From Klebsiella pneumoniae (GTDB lineage Bacteria > Myxococcota_A > UBA796 > GCA-2862545), in contig CAMASI010000031.1 in the NCBI GenBank assembly GCA_945861065.1, positions 1-43,610 of the forward strand: a DNA stretch of 43,610 bases, given 5' to 3'. The position numbers were made by a program, and so were the translations under genes. Of this stretch, positions 9,750 through 16,996 are shown one piece after another (the first letter of the stretch is position 1; the number at the start of each line of letters is the position of its first letter). The notes under the pieces were generated by a model that worked only from the letters and a program-made list of their open reading frames with translations, did no database searches and was not told where the DNA came from.

Positions 9750-10910
9750 TCAGGGCAAGGCTCCCCAGATCATCGGTCGACCTCTAGGCAACTCGGTCAG
9801 CGCCAACAGTTCCGTCCCAACCACGGCGATAGCGCTGCGTACGCCTTCGCCGAGGCTGTTCCCGTCGGAACCGGCCGCCGCCACGACATGCACTTGTTGG
9901 GGTGCCTCGGGGCCGGGGCGTTCGATGAGTGCCACTTCGGACAACGGGCCCGACCGACCCCCGTCGCCTGCTGGGACTTCCATTGCGGCGACTACGGCGT
10001 CTGCAGGGAAGGAGCCGAGCAACGTGATCCGTCCGGCCAGGACAGTGACCTGCGTCGCGGCGAGTCGTTCCGCGAGAATCGGCGCCAACGCATCGGGGTT
10101 CGATTGCAGGCGCCCCATTCCGGGACGGGTCAGGATGATCGTCAAAGACTCGACGTCACCTGTAATCTCAACGTGGTCGACCTCGGTGAGGCCCAGCAGA
10201 TCGCGCCGGAGCGCGACGGCAATTTCCCGCCAGCCTAGCGTGTCCATTGGGGTGTTTGGGCGCACGTCAAAGTCAGCGCTAGGCGCTGCCATGGGAACTT
10301 CCGCGGTAGGCAGCAACACGGCGGGCGCTTCGGCAGGAAGCTCCGTAGGACCGGAACCGTTTCGGAGGACGACCGCGACTCTCGGGCCGCCAACGATGTC
10401 GAAGGCTTGGCCTCCGAGCCGGTACCGTCCCAGCGGCAACAAGCCCTGGTAGGCTCGGACGTCGAGCAGGTCCGCGCGGGCCGCCTCCAAGGTTTGGGTA
10501 GCGTCTGGCGCAAAGACCGGATCCAAAGACTCAAGCAGGATGAGGCCGCGCCACGTGCCCGCGGCCCGGAGGTCCACTTCGCCGTAGTTGGCAAAAATGC
10601 GTGCGAGCCACTCCGCAGTTTCCGTTGTGGGGGCGATGGCTGCTGCGTGTTGCAGGCGGTCCCACGTGTCGTTCATCGAGCCGGCGGATTGGGCCGCGTG
10701 CGCGCCGAGCACATGGGCTTCTACGGGCGCTGCTGCATTGCCGCTCGCCACGACGAGGGAGCGGTACGCGCGGTCGACACCGTCCCAAGCGCCGCGAGAC
10801 GCGAGCGCGCGCATCTCGTTGAGCAGCCGATCCACTTCGGCGCGATCTTGCGCTCCGCCCGCAATTGCGAGCGAACACCACCACAGCCAGACGAGGGTGC
10901 CCCACCACAC
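9750..10910 (-). CDS. Secreted protein with N-terminal 'LLPLG' domain (paralogue of the gene at 23196)
   Basis: Not a family I can name. The GTG start at 10910 gives 386 residues with an N-terminal signal sequence (MWWGTLVWLWWCSLAIAGGA), so export is likely. The first ~180 residues match the product of 23196-24332. Shared blocks are LASRGAWDGVDRAYRSLV versus LAGRNAWAGVERAYEGLV, then LGAHAAQ versus LGAQSAR, ANYGEVDL versus ENYGRVEL, and YQGLLPLGRYRLGG versus FRGMLPLGDYTVGG. The early part looks helical and TPR-like. The LPLGxYxxGGxxF block recalls PEGA-type beta modules, which is a resemblance only. The C-terminal half is not a barrel; it reads as an alternating beta/alpha domain with DHVEITGDVESLTIIL. 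Its neighbours are the EamA transporter downstream and the cytochrome gene upstream. Confidence 0.8.
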   Translation of the reverse strand: MWWGTLVWLWWCSLAIAGGAQDRAEVDRLLNEMRALASRGAWDGVDRAYRSLVVASGNAAAPVEAHVLGAHAAQSAGSMNDTWDRLQHAAAIAPTTETAEWLARIFANYGEVDLRAAGTWRGLILLESLDPVFAPDATQTLEAARADLLDVRAYQGLLPLGRYRLGGQAFDIVGGPRVAVVLRNGSGPTELPAEAPAVLLPTAEVPMAAPSADFDVRPNTPMDTLGWREIAVALRRDLLGLTEVDHVEITGDVESLTIILTRPGMGRLQSNPDALAPILAERLAATQVTVLAGRITLLGSFPADAVVAAMEVPAGDGGRSGPLSEVALIERPGPEAPQQVHVVAAAGSDGNSLGEGVRSAIAVVGTELLALTELPRGRPMIWGALP

Positions 10911-10944
10911 GAGGGTGGGTGTAACATCCGATGCGGGAGGCTCC

Positions 10945-11070
10945 TAGAGCGGCGTCCGAGCGGGTTGATGCGGTGTCGCGGGCCTGCGCTCCTCGCTCAC
11001 GGGCAACGCAGCCCGCTCCCTTCGGTGCTCGATTCCGCTCCTTGCCTCAACCTGCTCGGTCACCGCTCTA
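10945..11070. repeat. 126-bp element with 26-bp imperfect terminal inverted repeats
   Basis: The gap between two minus-strand genes holds an element whose ends, 10945-10970 and 11045-11070, are inverted repeats matching at about 22 of 26 bases, starting TAGAGCGG and ending CCGCTCTA. A second, inner hairpin is formed by CGGGCcTGCG near 10978-10987 and CGCAGCCCG near 11007-11015. There is no T-tract after the outer stem, so it is not a standard intrinsic terminator. The layout resembles a non-coding palindromic intergenic repeat (REP or MITE type) or a structured RNA. No open frame of its own is convincing. Confidence 0.6.
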
Positions 11071-11077
11071 TGGCGGC

Positions 11078-13108
11078 TCAGTGTGGGGGAAGAGACCTCA
11101 GCAATGCGGCGGCGTCGGCGTGGTTTGGGTCCATTTTCGTGGCGACGACGGCGGCCGCCCTGGCTTCGGGGAGACGCCCGGCGTCGCGCAACAAGGCCGC
11201 GCGCGTGTAGGGAATGGTGGCGTCGGTAGGAGCCGTTGTTCCTGCGGAATCCAACGCCTCCAGCGCCGCTTGAAGTTCTCCGTTTTGGGACAACAGCAGC
11301 GCCAGATTCACCCAAGCGCGCGTGAAATCAGGCGCGAGGTGGACCGCGGTAGCCAGCGCAACACGCGCTTCAGCTGGCCGATCCGCTGCTGCGAGCGCCA
11401 GGCCGTGCGCAAAGGCGAGGTCTGCGTCGTCGACTCGCCGGCGGGTTTCGCCGAGCACATCGGCGGCAGCGCCATGATCGCCTTGACGCGACAGCCCGAC
11501 GGCGAGGACTTGGGCGACGTCAGCAGAAACGGGATCCCAACTGTTCGCCCGGCGCAGTTCCGCCAAGGCACCTGCGGTGTCGCCTCGTTCGAGTCGCCAG
11601 GCTGCATGTTCGGCGAGGTGAAGCGGTTGGTCTGCTTGAATCTCGAGAAAGGCGCTGTAGTCGCTCAGGTTCTTTGAATCCACGGGCTGCTGGGACCGGG
11701 ACACTCGGGAAGCTTCGACGCGCACGGCGCGGACAGGGTCATTGCGCAGCGTGGAAACGGCAGCGTGGGCCGTACCGGTCCGATGGAGGGCACCCGCCGC
11801 GACGAAGCGGGCCAGGGCATCGTCGGAACGCAAGGCGTTGGTGAGCACGGACGACACGTGCGGTTGTGCTGCCCACGGTTCCAACCAACCCAGCGCCATG
11901 GCTCGCCAGGCGGGGTGCGGGTCCTGGGAAACGACGGCGAGTACGGCGTCGAGGCCCTGGCCGAGGCGAGCGTCACCCAGGGCACGAGCGCGGCGCTGGG
12001 AGGGACGGTCGGGTTCGCCCCACCAACGCGCTGCGGCTTTGGCCAGAACGCCGCGTCCGGACGTATGGCAGGCCTCACAGGCGCTTGAAACGCCGTGCGA
12101 CTGCGCCAGGGCTGGATCGGGGATCGTGAACCCATGGTCATGCCTCACATCCCGCGCCATGTACGTGGTGGTAGGCATGTGGCAGTCCACGCACGACACA
12201 ACGCCGGTAGGGTGGTGGTCGTGGGGAGCTGCCGCGTGGCAAGTCGCACAGAGCGCGTCACCCTGTGCCCGAAGCGCGCTCCCATGCGGCTCGTGGCAAT
12301 CGGCGCACTGAATCCCGACTTGACCCATGCGGGAACCCAGGAAGGCCGCCCATTCGAAGTCCTCTGCCGCCACGCCGCCGTCGGGCCGAAAGGTCGTCGT
12401 GAGGTCCACCAAGGCGGGCGCGAAGTGATCGAGGAAGATGTCCCCTGGCTCGAAGTTTCCGGTCAGTTCTGTCCGTCGTGCGTGGCAGGACCCGCAGGTG
12501 TCAGCCATGCGTTTGTTGACCGGGGCGGGTGCGCCAGCCACATGGGCCGACATCGGGCCGTGGCAGGCTTCGCAGCCCACGCCTCGCTCGACGACCGTGG
12601 TCTTGAAGCTGTCGTATTCGAGTTCGTACCCCTTCGTGACCCGGGTGTTGTGACACGCTGCACACTGCGTGTTCCACGTCGATCCACGGCCGGTCCAATG
12701 GGCCCATTCGGAGGTTTCGGGTGCCGCGGTATGGATGCTGAACCACACGCCCGCATCAGGGTCCCACGCAGGGTCGAAGACCTGCCGGCGGCCGTTACCA
12801 GCGTCTACCAACCATTGAACCACGGGTCGAACGCCAATGAGGCCGACCACAGGCAGGTCCGTAGCCGGAGACGGGACTGTGGGGTCGGCGCCGCGTTCGG
12901 CAGCCGCATGCGTAGAATGCGACCAAGCCTCCGACGCTGCGGGATGGCAGCTTGTACACGATTGACTCCCCACGTAGGTTGGGGCCGCAGTGGCTTGCAC
13001 GCCCTGCTCGGGCTGGGAAGGAGGCGCCGTCGGGAAGGCGCAGGCCCACGCCAGGATTATTGGGGCAACGATGCGAATTCGCGACGTGCTCGTAGACCCA
13101 CCGCTCAT
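11078..13108 (-). CDS. Exported octaheme c-type cytochrome with C-terminal TPR repeats
   Basis: Likely periplasmic or surface electron-transfer protein. The ATG at 13108 gives 676 residues with a short N-terminal signal (MSGGSTSTSRIRIVAPIILA) ending at AWAC, either a weak lipobox or a signal peptidase I site. Eight CxxCH heme motifs follow over about residues 50-350: CTSCH, CAACH, CEACH, CGSCH, CADCH, CATCH, CVDCH and CEACH. The opening YVGSQSCTSCHP matches the cytochrome c554-type family. Next comes a helical HEAT-like stretch (WRAMALGWLEPWAAQ, FVAAGALHRTGTAHAAV), then at least four TPRs (for example ARVALATAVHLAPDFTRAWV). The start overlaps the divergent dus gene by 38 bases; no usable start codon was found between 13071 and the signal sequence. 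Redox partners are not evident nearby. Confidence 0.88.
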   Translation of the reverse strand: MSGGSTSTSRIRIVAPIILAWACAFPTAPPSQPEQGVQATAAPTYVGSQSCTSCHPAASEAWSHSTHAAAERGADPTVPSPATDLPVVGLIGVRPVVQWLVDAGNGRRQVFDPAWDPDAGVWFSIHTAAPETSEWAHWTGRGSTWNTQCAACHNTRVTKGYELEYDSFKTTVVERGVGCEACHGPMSAHVAGAPAPVNKRMADTCGSCHARRTELTGNFEPGDIFLDHFAPALVDLTTTFRPDGGVAAEDFEWAAFLGSRMGQVGIQCADCHEPHGSALRAQGDALCATCHAAAPHDHHPTGVVSCVDCHMPTTTYMARDVRHDHGFTIPDPALAQSHGVSSACEACHTSGRGVLAKAAARWWGEPDRPSQRRARALGDARLGQGLDAVLAVVSQDPHPAWRAMALGWLEPWAAQPHVSSVLTNALRSDDALARFVAAGALHRTGTAHAAVSTLRNDPVRAVRVEASRVSRSQQPVDSKNLSDYSAFLEIQADQPLHLAEHAAWRLERGDTAGALAELRRANSWDPVSADVAQVLAVGLSRQGDHGAAADVLGETRRRVDDADLAFAHGLALAAADRPAEARVALATAVHLAPDFTRAWVNLALLLSQNGELQAALEALDSAGTTAPTDATIPYTRAALLRDAGRLPEARAAAVVATKMDPNHADAAALLRSLPPH

Positions 13109-14075
13109 TCTCGCTCCGATGGAGGGGGTCACCGATCGACTGTTCCGTCGGCTGATACGCCGGATCGGCGGGGTGGGCCTCACCACGACGGAGTTCATCC
13201 CTGCGGCCAGCCTTGTGGCAGACGTACCCCGCGCGGTGGCGCTTGCGGAGATCGATGCTGACGAACACCCCGTCGCCATCCAGGTGTACGGGCGGGTTCC
13301 TCAGATTCTTGCAGACGCCGCCCGGACCGCGGAGGACCTGGGCGCTGACGTCGTGGACCTCAACATGGGTTGCCCTAGCAAGAAGGTGTGCGCGCATAGC
13401 GGGGGTTCCGCGCTGCTAAAGGATCCTGCATTGGTCGTGGCGATCGTCCGAGCCATGCGGGCAGCCACGTCGCGCCCGCTCACCGTGAAGATGCGATCGG
13501 GCTTTGATTCGTCGTCTCGCAACGCCCCGGAGATCGCGCGGCTGTGTGAGGCAGAAGGCGTAGACGCCGTCACGGTTCATTGGCGGACCCGGGCCGACTT
13601 GTACGGCGGGATCCGCGACCTCGACACCATTCGGGCGGTCGTGGACGCTGTGCGCATCCCTGTCGTCGCGAACGGCGACATCGTGGACGCTCGTGTGGCC
13701 GCTGACACTTTGGTGCAAACGGGGGCGTCGGCCTTGATGATCGGGCGGGGAGCCGTGCGAGACCCATGGGTGTTCAGACGGATCGAAGCGGCCCTGGCTG
13801 GGCTTCCTGAGCCGGTGGTGGATGTTCGCGAACGTGAGGCGCTGTTGTTGGGGTACTACGCCGATCTGGTGGACAACTTCGACACCGAAAAAGCAGCGGT
13901 AGGTCGCATGAAGAAGGTGATTCGCTGGTTTTCCGACGGTGTCGAAAACGGCGAACGTTTGCGGGAATCCGTGTTCCACAGCGAGAGCGTGGTTGCCGTT
14001 CGGCAGGCCGTCGTTGCTTTCTTCGCCTCCCCGGTCGAGCCCGGCCGTTGCTCCGAGGTCCGGAACGTGGCATGA
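13071..14075 (+). CDS. dus: tRNA-dihydrouridine synthase (Dus family)
   Basis: FMN enzyme that reduces uridine to dihydrouridine in the tRNA D-loop. The ATG at 13071 gives 334 residues; a GTG at 13089 (VLVDPPLILAPMEG) is a reasonable alternative that would shorten the overlap with the divergent cytochrome gene. Motifs: LAPMEGVTDRLFRRL near the N-terminus, VDLNMGCPSKKVCAHSGGSA carrying the catalytic Cys in 'KKVC', VKMRSGFD, IPVVANGDIVDA and ALMIGRGAVRDPWVF for FMN phosphate binding. The layout is closest to DusB. One oddity is VHWRTRADLYGG, where the family usually has VHGRTR; a Trp replaces the Gly. The C-terminal helical tRNA-binding domain is present. Confidence 0.93.
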   Translation: MRIRDVLVDPPLILAPMEGVTDRLFRRLIRRIGGVGLTTTEFIPAASLVADVPRAVALAEIDADEHPVAIQVYGRVPQILADAARTAEDLGADVVDLNMGCPSKKVCAHSGGSALLKDPALVVAIVRAMRAATSRPLTVKMRSGFDSSSRNAPEIARLCEAEGVDAVTVHWRTRADLYGGIRDLDTIRAVVDAVRIPVVANGDIVDARVAADTLVQTGASALMIGRGAVRDPWVFRRIEAALAGLPEPVVDVREREALLLGYYADLVDNFDTEKAAVGRMKKVIRWFSDGVENGERLRESVFHSESVVAVRQAVVAFFASPVEPGRCSEVRNVA

Positions 14076-14097
14076 GCCCGCGTCGTAGGCTGGTTGC

Positions 14098-14103
14098 AGG
14101 AGG
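14098..14103 (+). promoter_or_regulatory. Consensus ribosome binding site AGGAGG
   Basis: A perfect AGGAGG lies six bases before the ATG at 14110. It fixes the start of the first gene of the long envelope/ABC-transporter block and suggests efficient translation initiation there. Most downstream genes of the block rely on overlapping stop-start codons. Confidence 0.85.
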
Positions 14104-14109
14104 CATTTT

Positions 14110-15159
14110 ATGGGTCTCGGACTTTCGAGCGCTGTCGGCGTCTTGCTCCAACTCGCTGGTTGCGGGTTCGTTGAGGACTTCCTCGGCGGCCCCGGACCTG
14201 AGTTGGCGAAGCCTGCCGAGGAGCGGTTGCGCCAAGGGGACCTCCCGGGCGCGGCGACTGCCTACGCGGAGTTGTTCGCGACGAACCCCACCCACTTTGA
14301 GGTGGCGACGGGCCACGCTTATCTGCTGTTGTTGCAGGGAGATACCGCAGGTGCGGACGCTGCTTTGGCCGGCCTGGAGGCGGACGCCGGTGATCGGATC
14401 GGTGAGGTGAAATTGCGTAGGGCGCTGGTCGCATTGGCGTCGGCCGAGAGCGACGATCAGCGGCTGGATCGGGTGAAGGGGTTTGGGTTGGAATCCAACC
14501 GTCCGGAAGGAAAACTGCTCGCTGCGGAAGTACGGCTACTGGACTTGGAGACGGAGGAAGCCAGCAAGATGCTGCGTGACCTCGCGAGCGTGCCAGGTCC
14601 TGTGGGAGAAACGGCCACGGCGTACCTCAAGGGCCTCGACAGTGGTGACCAGATCCAGGTGGGCCTCGCAGAAGCCGCGGCGTTGTGGGCGTTGGGCGAC
14701 CACAAGGGCGCTGTGGGAAATGCGGAAGAAATGGTGCGGGCGCTGCCGGGCGACAGCCCCGAGCGGTTTGGACAGGTGTTGATTTGGGCTGGGCGCGCCG
14801 CGACTGCAGGCAAACCGGAGATTGCGAGCGCGTTGTTGGCGGATGCTGGCCTTCCGCCGGATGCTTCAGGGACTTGGCGGTTGCGTGCCACCGATGCGAT
14901 CGTCGCGGCCGCGCAGGGCAGCGACGATTCGTTGACCTTGTTTGATGCTTTGGCGAAGGGGGGTGCGCCGGTCGACGGTGTGGCGGATGCGCGGGCCACG
15001 GCCTGTGCGGTGGCTAAGTCTCCAGAACTTGCGCAGAAATTGGTGGAAGGATTGGAGTCTGCGGCGGCTGCCCGGTGTTTGATGCTGGTCGGCGCCACGG
15101 ATGCCGCCAAAGCCAGCGTCACGTCCGGTCTGCTCGATACCTTCCTGGAGAACCGATGA
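14110..15159 (+). CDS. TPR-type lipoprotein
   Basis: A 349-residue protein starting MGLGLSSAVGVLLQLAGC, a short signal with the lipobox LAGC (Cys 18), so it is probably lipidated and anchored in the envelope. The rest is almost entirely Ala/Leu-rich helical repeats typical of TPRs, for example AEERLRQGDLPGAATAYAEL, GHAYLLLLQGDTAGADAAL and AAALWALGDHKGAVGNAEEM. No catalytic motif is visible, so a scaffolding role is likely. The start is supported by an AGGAGG six bases upstream, and the stop overlaps the next start as ATGA. It opens the eleven-gene block. Exact function unknown. Confidence 0.85.
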   Translation: MGLGLSSAVGVLLQLAGCGFVEDFLGGPGPELAKPAEERLRQGDLPGAATAYAELFATNPTHFEVATGHAYLLLLQGDTAGADAALAGLEADAGDRIGEVKLRRALVALASAESDDQRLDRVKGFGLESNRPEGKLLAAEVRLLDLETEEASKMLRDLASVPGPVGETATAYLKGLDSGDQIQVGLAEAAALWALGDHKGAVGNAEEMVRALPGDSPERFGQVLIWAGRAATAGKPEIASALLADAGLPPDASGTWRLRATDAIVAAAQGSDDSLTLFDALAKGGAPVDGVADARATACAVAKSPELAQKLVEGLESAAAARCLMLVGATDAAKASVTSGLLDTFLENR

Positions 15160-15572
15160 GCCAAATCCTGTTGGGCTTCGCCCTCAGCTGGGGCGGCGTT
15201 GCGCGCGCCGAGGATCCGGTTGGAATTCCCGTCACTGTGATCGTCACGGACGTCGCCGGGGCCCCGATCTCGACTGCGGTGGTTCGCCACCCGGATGAGC
15301 AGGACCGACACCGCGTCAATGTGACGGACGGCCATACCGACATTTCCGTGCTTTACCTGCCCGACGGCAGCGAACTCGTGTTCACGAAGGGCATGGAAGT
15401 GGAATTCGAGGTGTCGGCGCCTGGCTACCAAAACGCGCATGTGAAATACCTCGTGCGGAAGCGCCGGAACGTTGTGCCGGTCACGCTCGAGAAGATGGAT
15501 TTGTCGGAGCAGGTAGGGGAAGGTGACGAGGATCCGGCCATCCAGTTCGGCCGTGACAAACCGATCGACTAG
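15156..15572 (+). CDS. Small secreted protein with carboxypeptidase-regulatory-like beta domain
   Basis: 138 residues from the ATG at 15156, which overlaps the previous stop as ATGA. The N-terminus MSQILLGFALSWGGVARAED is a signal peptide, probably cleaved after ARA. The mature part has the look of a single beta-sandwich of the carboxypeptidase D regulatory type: VTVIVTDVAGAPISTAVV, then LPDGSELVFTKG, then VEFEVSAPGYQNAHVKYLV, with the typical 'sApGYq' turn. The end is acidic. Such domains often mediate protein contacts in the periplasm or outer membrane. The assignment to that fold is by pattern only. It is translationally coupled to the TPR lipoprotein before it, which suggests a shared complex. 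Confidence 0.75.
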   Translation: MSQILLGFALSWGGVARAEDPVGIPVTVIVTDVAGAPISTAVVRHPDEQDRHRVNVTDGHTDISVLYLPDGSELVFTKGMEVEFEVSAPGYQNAHVKYLVRKRRNVVPVTLEKMDLSEQVGEGDEDPAIQFGRDKPID

Positions 15573-15580
15573 GAGTGCTT

Positions 15581-16996
15581 GTGACCGGTCTACCGTTGAC
15601 GCTACTCCTTTCCGCAAACACCGCGTTTGCAGGTTGGGGAGACTTCGAAGCCCTATTCCAGGCCTTTCCATGTCCAGATGGGTGGATGGCGTGTTTGGTG
15701 GCGGAGTCCCCTTTGACGCCAGAGCCAATCACGGACGGTGCTGGCATTCCGGGACCCTCGTCCATGCGCGTCGGGTGGTTTGACCTCGCGCCCACGCGGG
15801 CGTTCTCGCCGTTCGCGGCGCTGTCGCCGTACGCCGCCATCGCGCAAGTTGCCGTGGCGGAAGTAGAAGTTGGCGGTCTGGAGTTGGCCGCTCAACAAGC
15901 GGCCGACGAAGCGGAACGCCAGCGCGTCGCAGCGGAACAAGCCGAGTCGATTGCGCGGGAGCAAGCCGCGGCGGCGGCAAAAGAGCGCGCAGCTGCGCAG
16001 AAACGTGCGCAAGAAGAAGCGGAAGCCGCGCGCAAAGCGGCGGAAAACTCGGCCGTCGCGTCAGCAGAAGAGAAAGCAAGGCTGGTCGCGGAAGCGGATG
16101 CGGCTCGCAAGCGCGCGGAAGTTGCAGAAAAACAACGCATCAAGGCGGAAGCGGAAGAGCGCGCACGTCAGGAAATCGCACGCCTAGAAGCCGAGAAAGC
16201 GGCGAAGGCTGTCGAACTTGCAAGAGCAAACCAGGTGGCTGCTCAAGCGTCGGCCGAAGAGGCTCGGCGCAAGAAAGAGGCTGAGGTAGCTGCGCAGGCC
16301 GCAGCAGAGGCGGCGAGGGTTGCGAAAGCGGCTGCGGCTGGGACCCCGCTCGTGGCCGACGTCTCCGTGACCCGTCCTCCGCCAGTCGTGACCGACGACT
16401 CCTGCGCCGAACTTCCGAAGCTCGAACCGCAGGCCATCCTTGGTCAGCTCACGCCAGGCCAGATCGGATGCCTCGAGAAACGGGTTGGCGATGCCGCAGA
16501 GAAGCAGACCGATCGCAACCGAGTCAGCCGCTTGCTCATGGGCAATTCGTTTGCGAAAGGCGACAAGAATGAGTGGGAGCGTTTGGTCAAGCGCCATTTG
16601 GAGGAGATCGACAGCTCCGACCCTGACATTTGCTACAAGTACGCGCTCCACCTGAGCAAGCTGGGGCCTGGGTCCGCTCACGGTGTCATCCGCTGGTCGG
16701 AGACCGCACTGGAGAATCGATCTGTTTGGAGCGGCGACACATACACAAGCCGAGTCACGTCATTGTACAAGTTTCGGTCTGCGGCGGGTCAAGCACTTTG
16801 GCAGAAAGCTGAGGGTGCCTACGCCCAGGACCCCAACGACGTCAACAAAGGGGCTGTAGACAAGTGGCGCAACGCGACAAAGACCTATTCGCGCGAGTGG
16901 TACGAGTACGCGAAGGTCGCCGGCAAAGACACGACGCAGGCCTTGCAGTTGTGCATGTCTGCAGCCGGTACGAAGGACTTTTGCGAGGCGCCGTGA
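15581..16996 (+). CDS. Secreted TolA-like coiled-coil protein with helical C-terminal domain
   Basis: The GTG at 15581 sits five bases after AGGAG (15571-15575) and starts MTGLPLTLLLSANTAFAGWG, a signal peptide cleaved after AFA. Length is 471 residues. About residues 95-260 are a long Ala/Glu/Arg/Lys heptad region (repeats such as AAAKERAAAQKRAQEEAEAA) resembling the TolA rod, which would form a long coiled coil reaching across the periplasm. After a Pro-rich hinge (VSVTRPPPVV) comes a Cys-containing helical domain of ~200 residues with LTPGQIGCLEKRV, DICYKYALHLSKLGPGSAHG and LCMSAAGTKDFCEA, perhaps TPR-like. The heptad part is low-complexity, so homology there means little. The stop overlaps the next start as GTGA. 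Function unknown. Confidence 0.8.
   Translation: MTGLPLTLLLSANTAFAGWGDFEALFQAFPCPDGWMACLVAESPLTPEPITDGAGIPGPSSMRVGWFDLAPTRAFSPFAALSPYAAIAQVAVAEVEVGGLELAAQQAADEAERQRVAAEQAESIAREQAAAAAKERAAAQKRAQEEAEAARKAAENSAVASAEEKARLVAEADAARKRAEVAEKQRIKAEAEERARQEIARLEAEKAAKAVELARANQVAAQASAEEARRKKEAEVAAQAAAEAARVAKAAAAGTPLVADVSVTRPPPVVTDDSCAELPKLEPQAILGQLTPGQIGCLEKRVGDAAEKQTDRNRVSRLLMGNSFAKGDKNEWERLVKRHLEEIDSSDPDICYKYALHLSKLGPGSAHGVIRWSETALENRSVWSGDTYTSRVTSLYKFRSAAGQALWQKAEGAYAQDPNDVNKGAVDKWRNATKTYSREWYEYAKVAGKDTTQALQLCMSAAGTKDFCEAP

Noticed and set aside
10945-11070. Intrinsic terminator
   Set aside because: The stems are long and imperfect and no run of T follows on either strand, so a terminator call is not supported.
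12095-13261. A 388-codon plus-strand open frame
   Set aside because: It is antisense to the octaheme cytochrome, whose heme motifs prove the minus-strand frame; the predicted peptide is Arg/Gly-rich without motifs.
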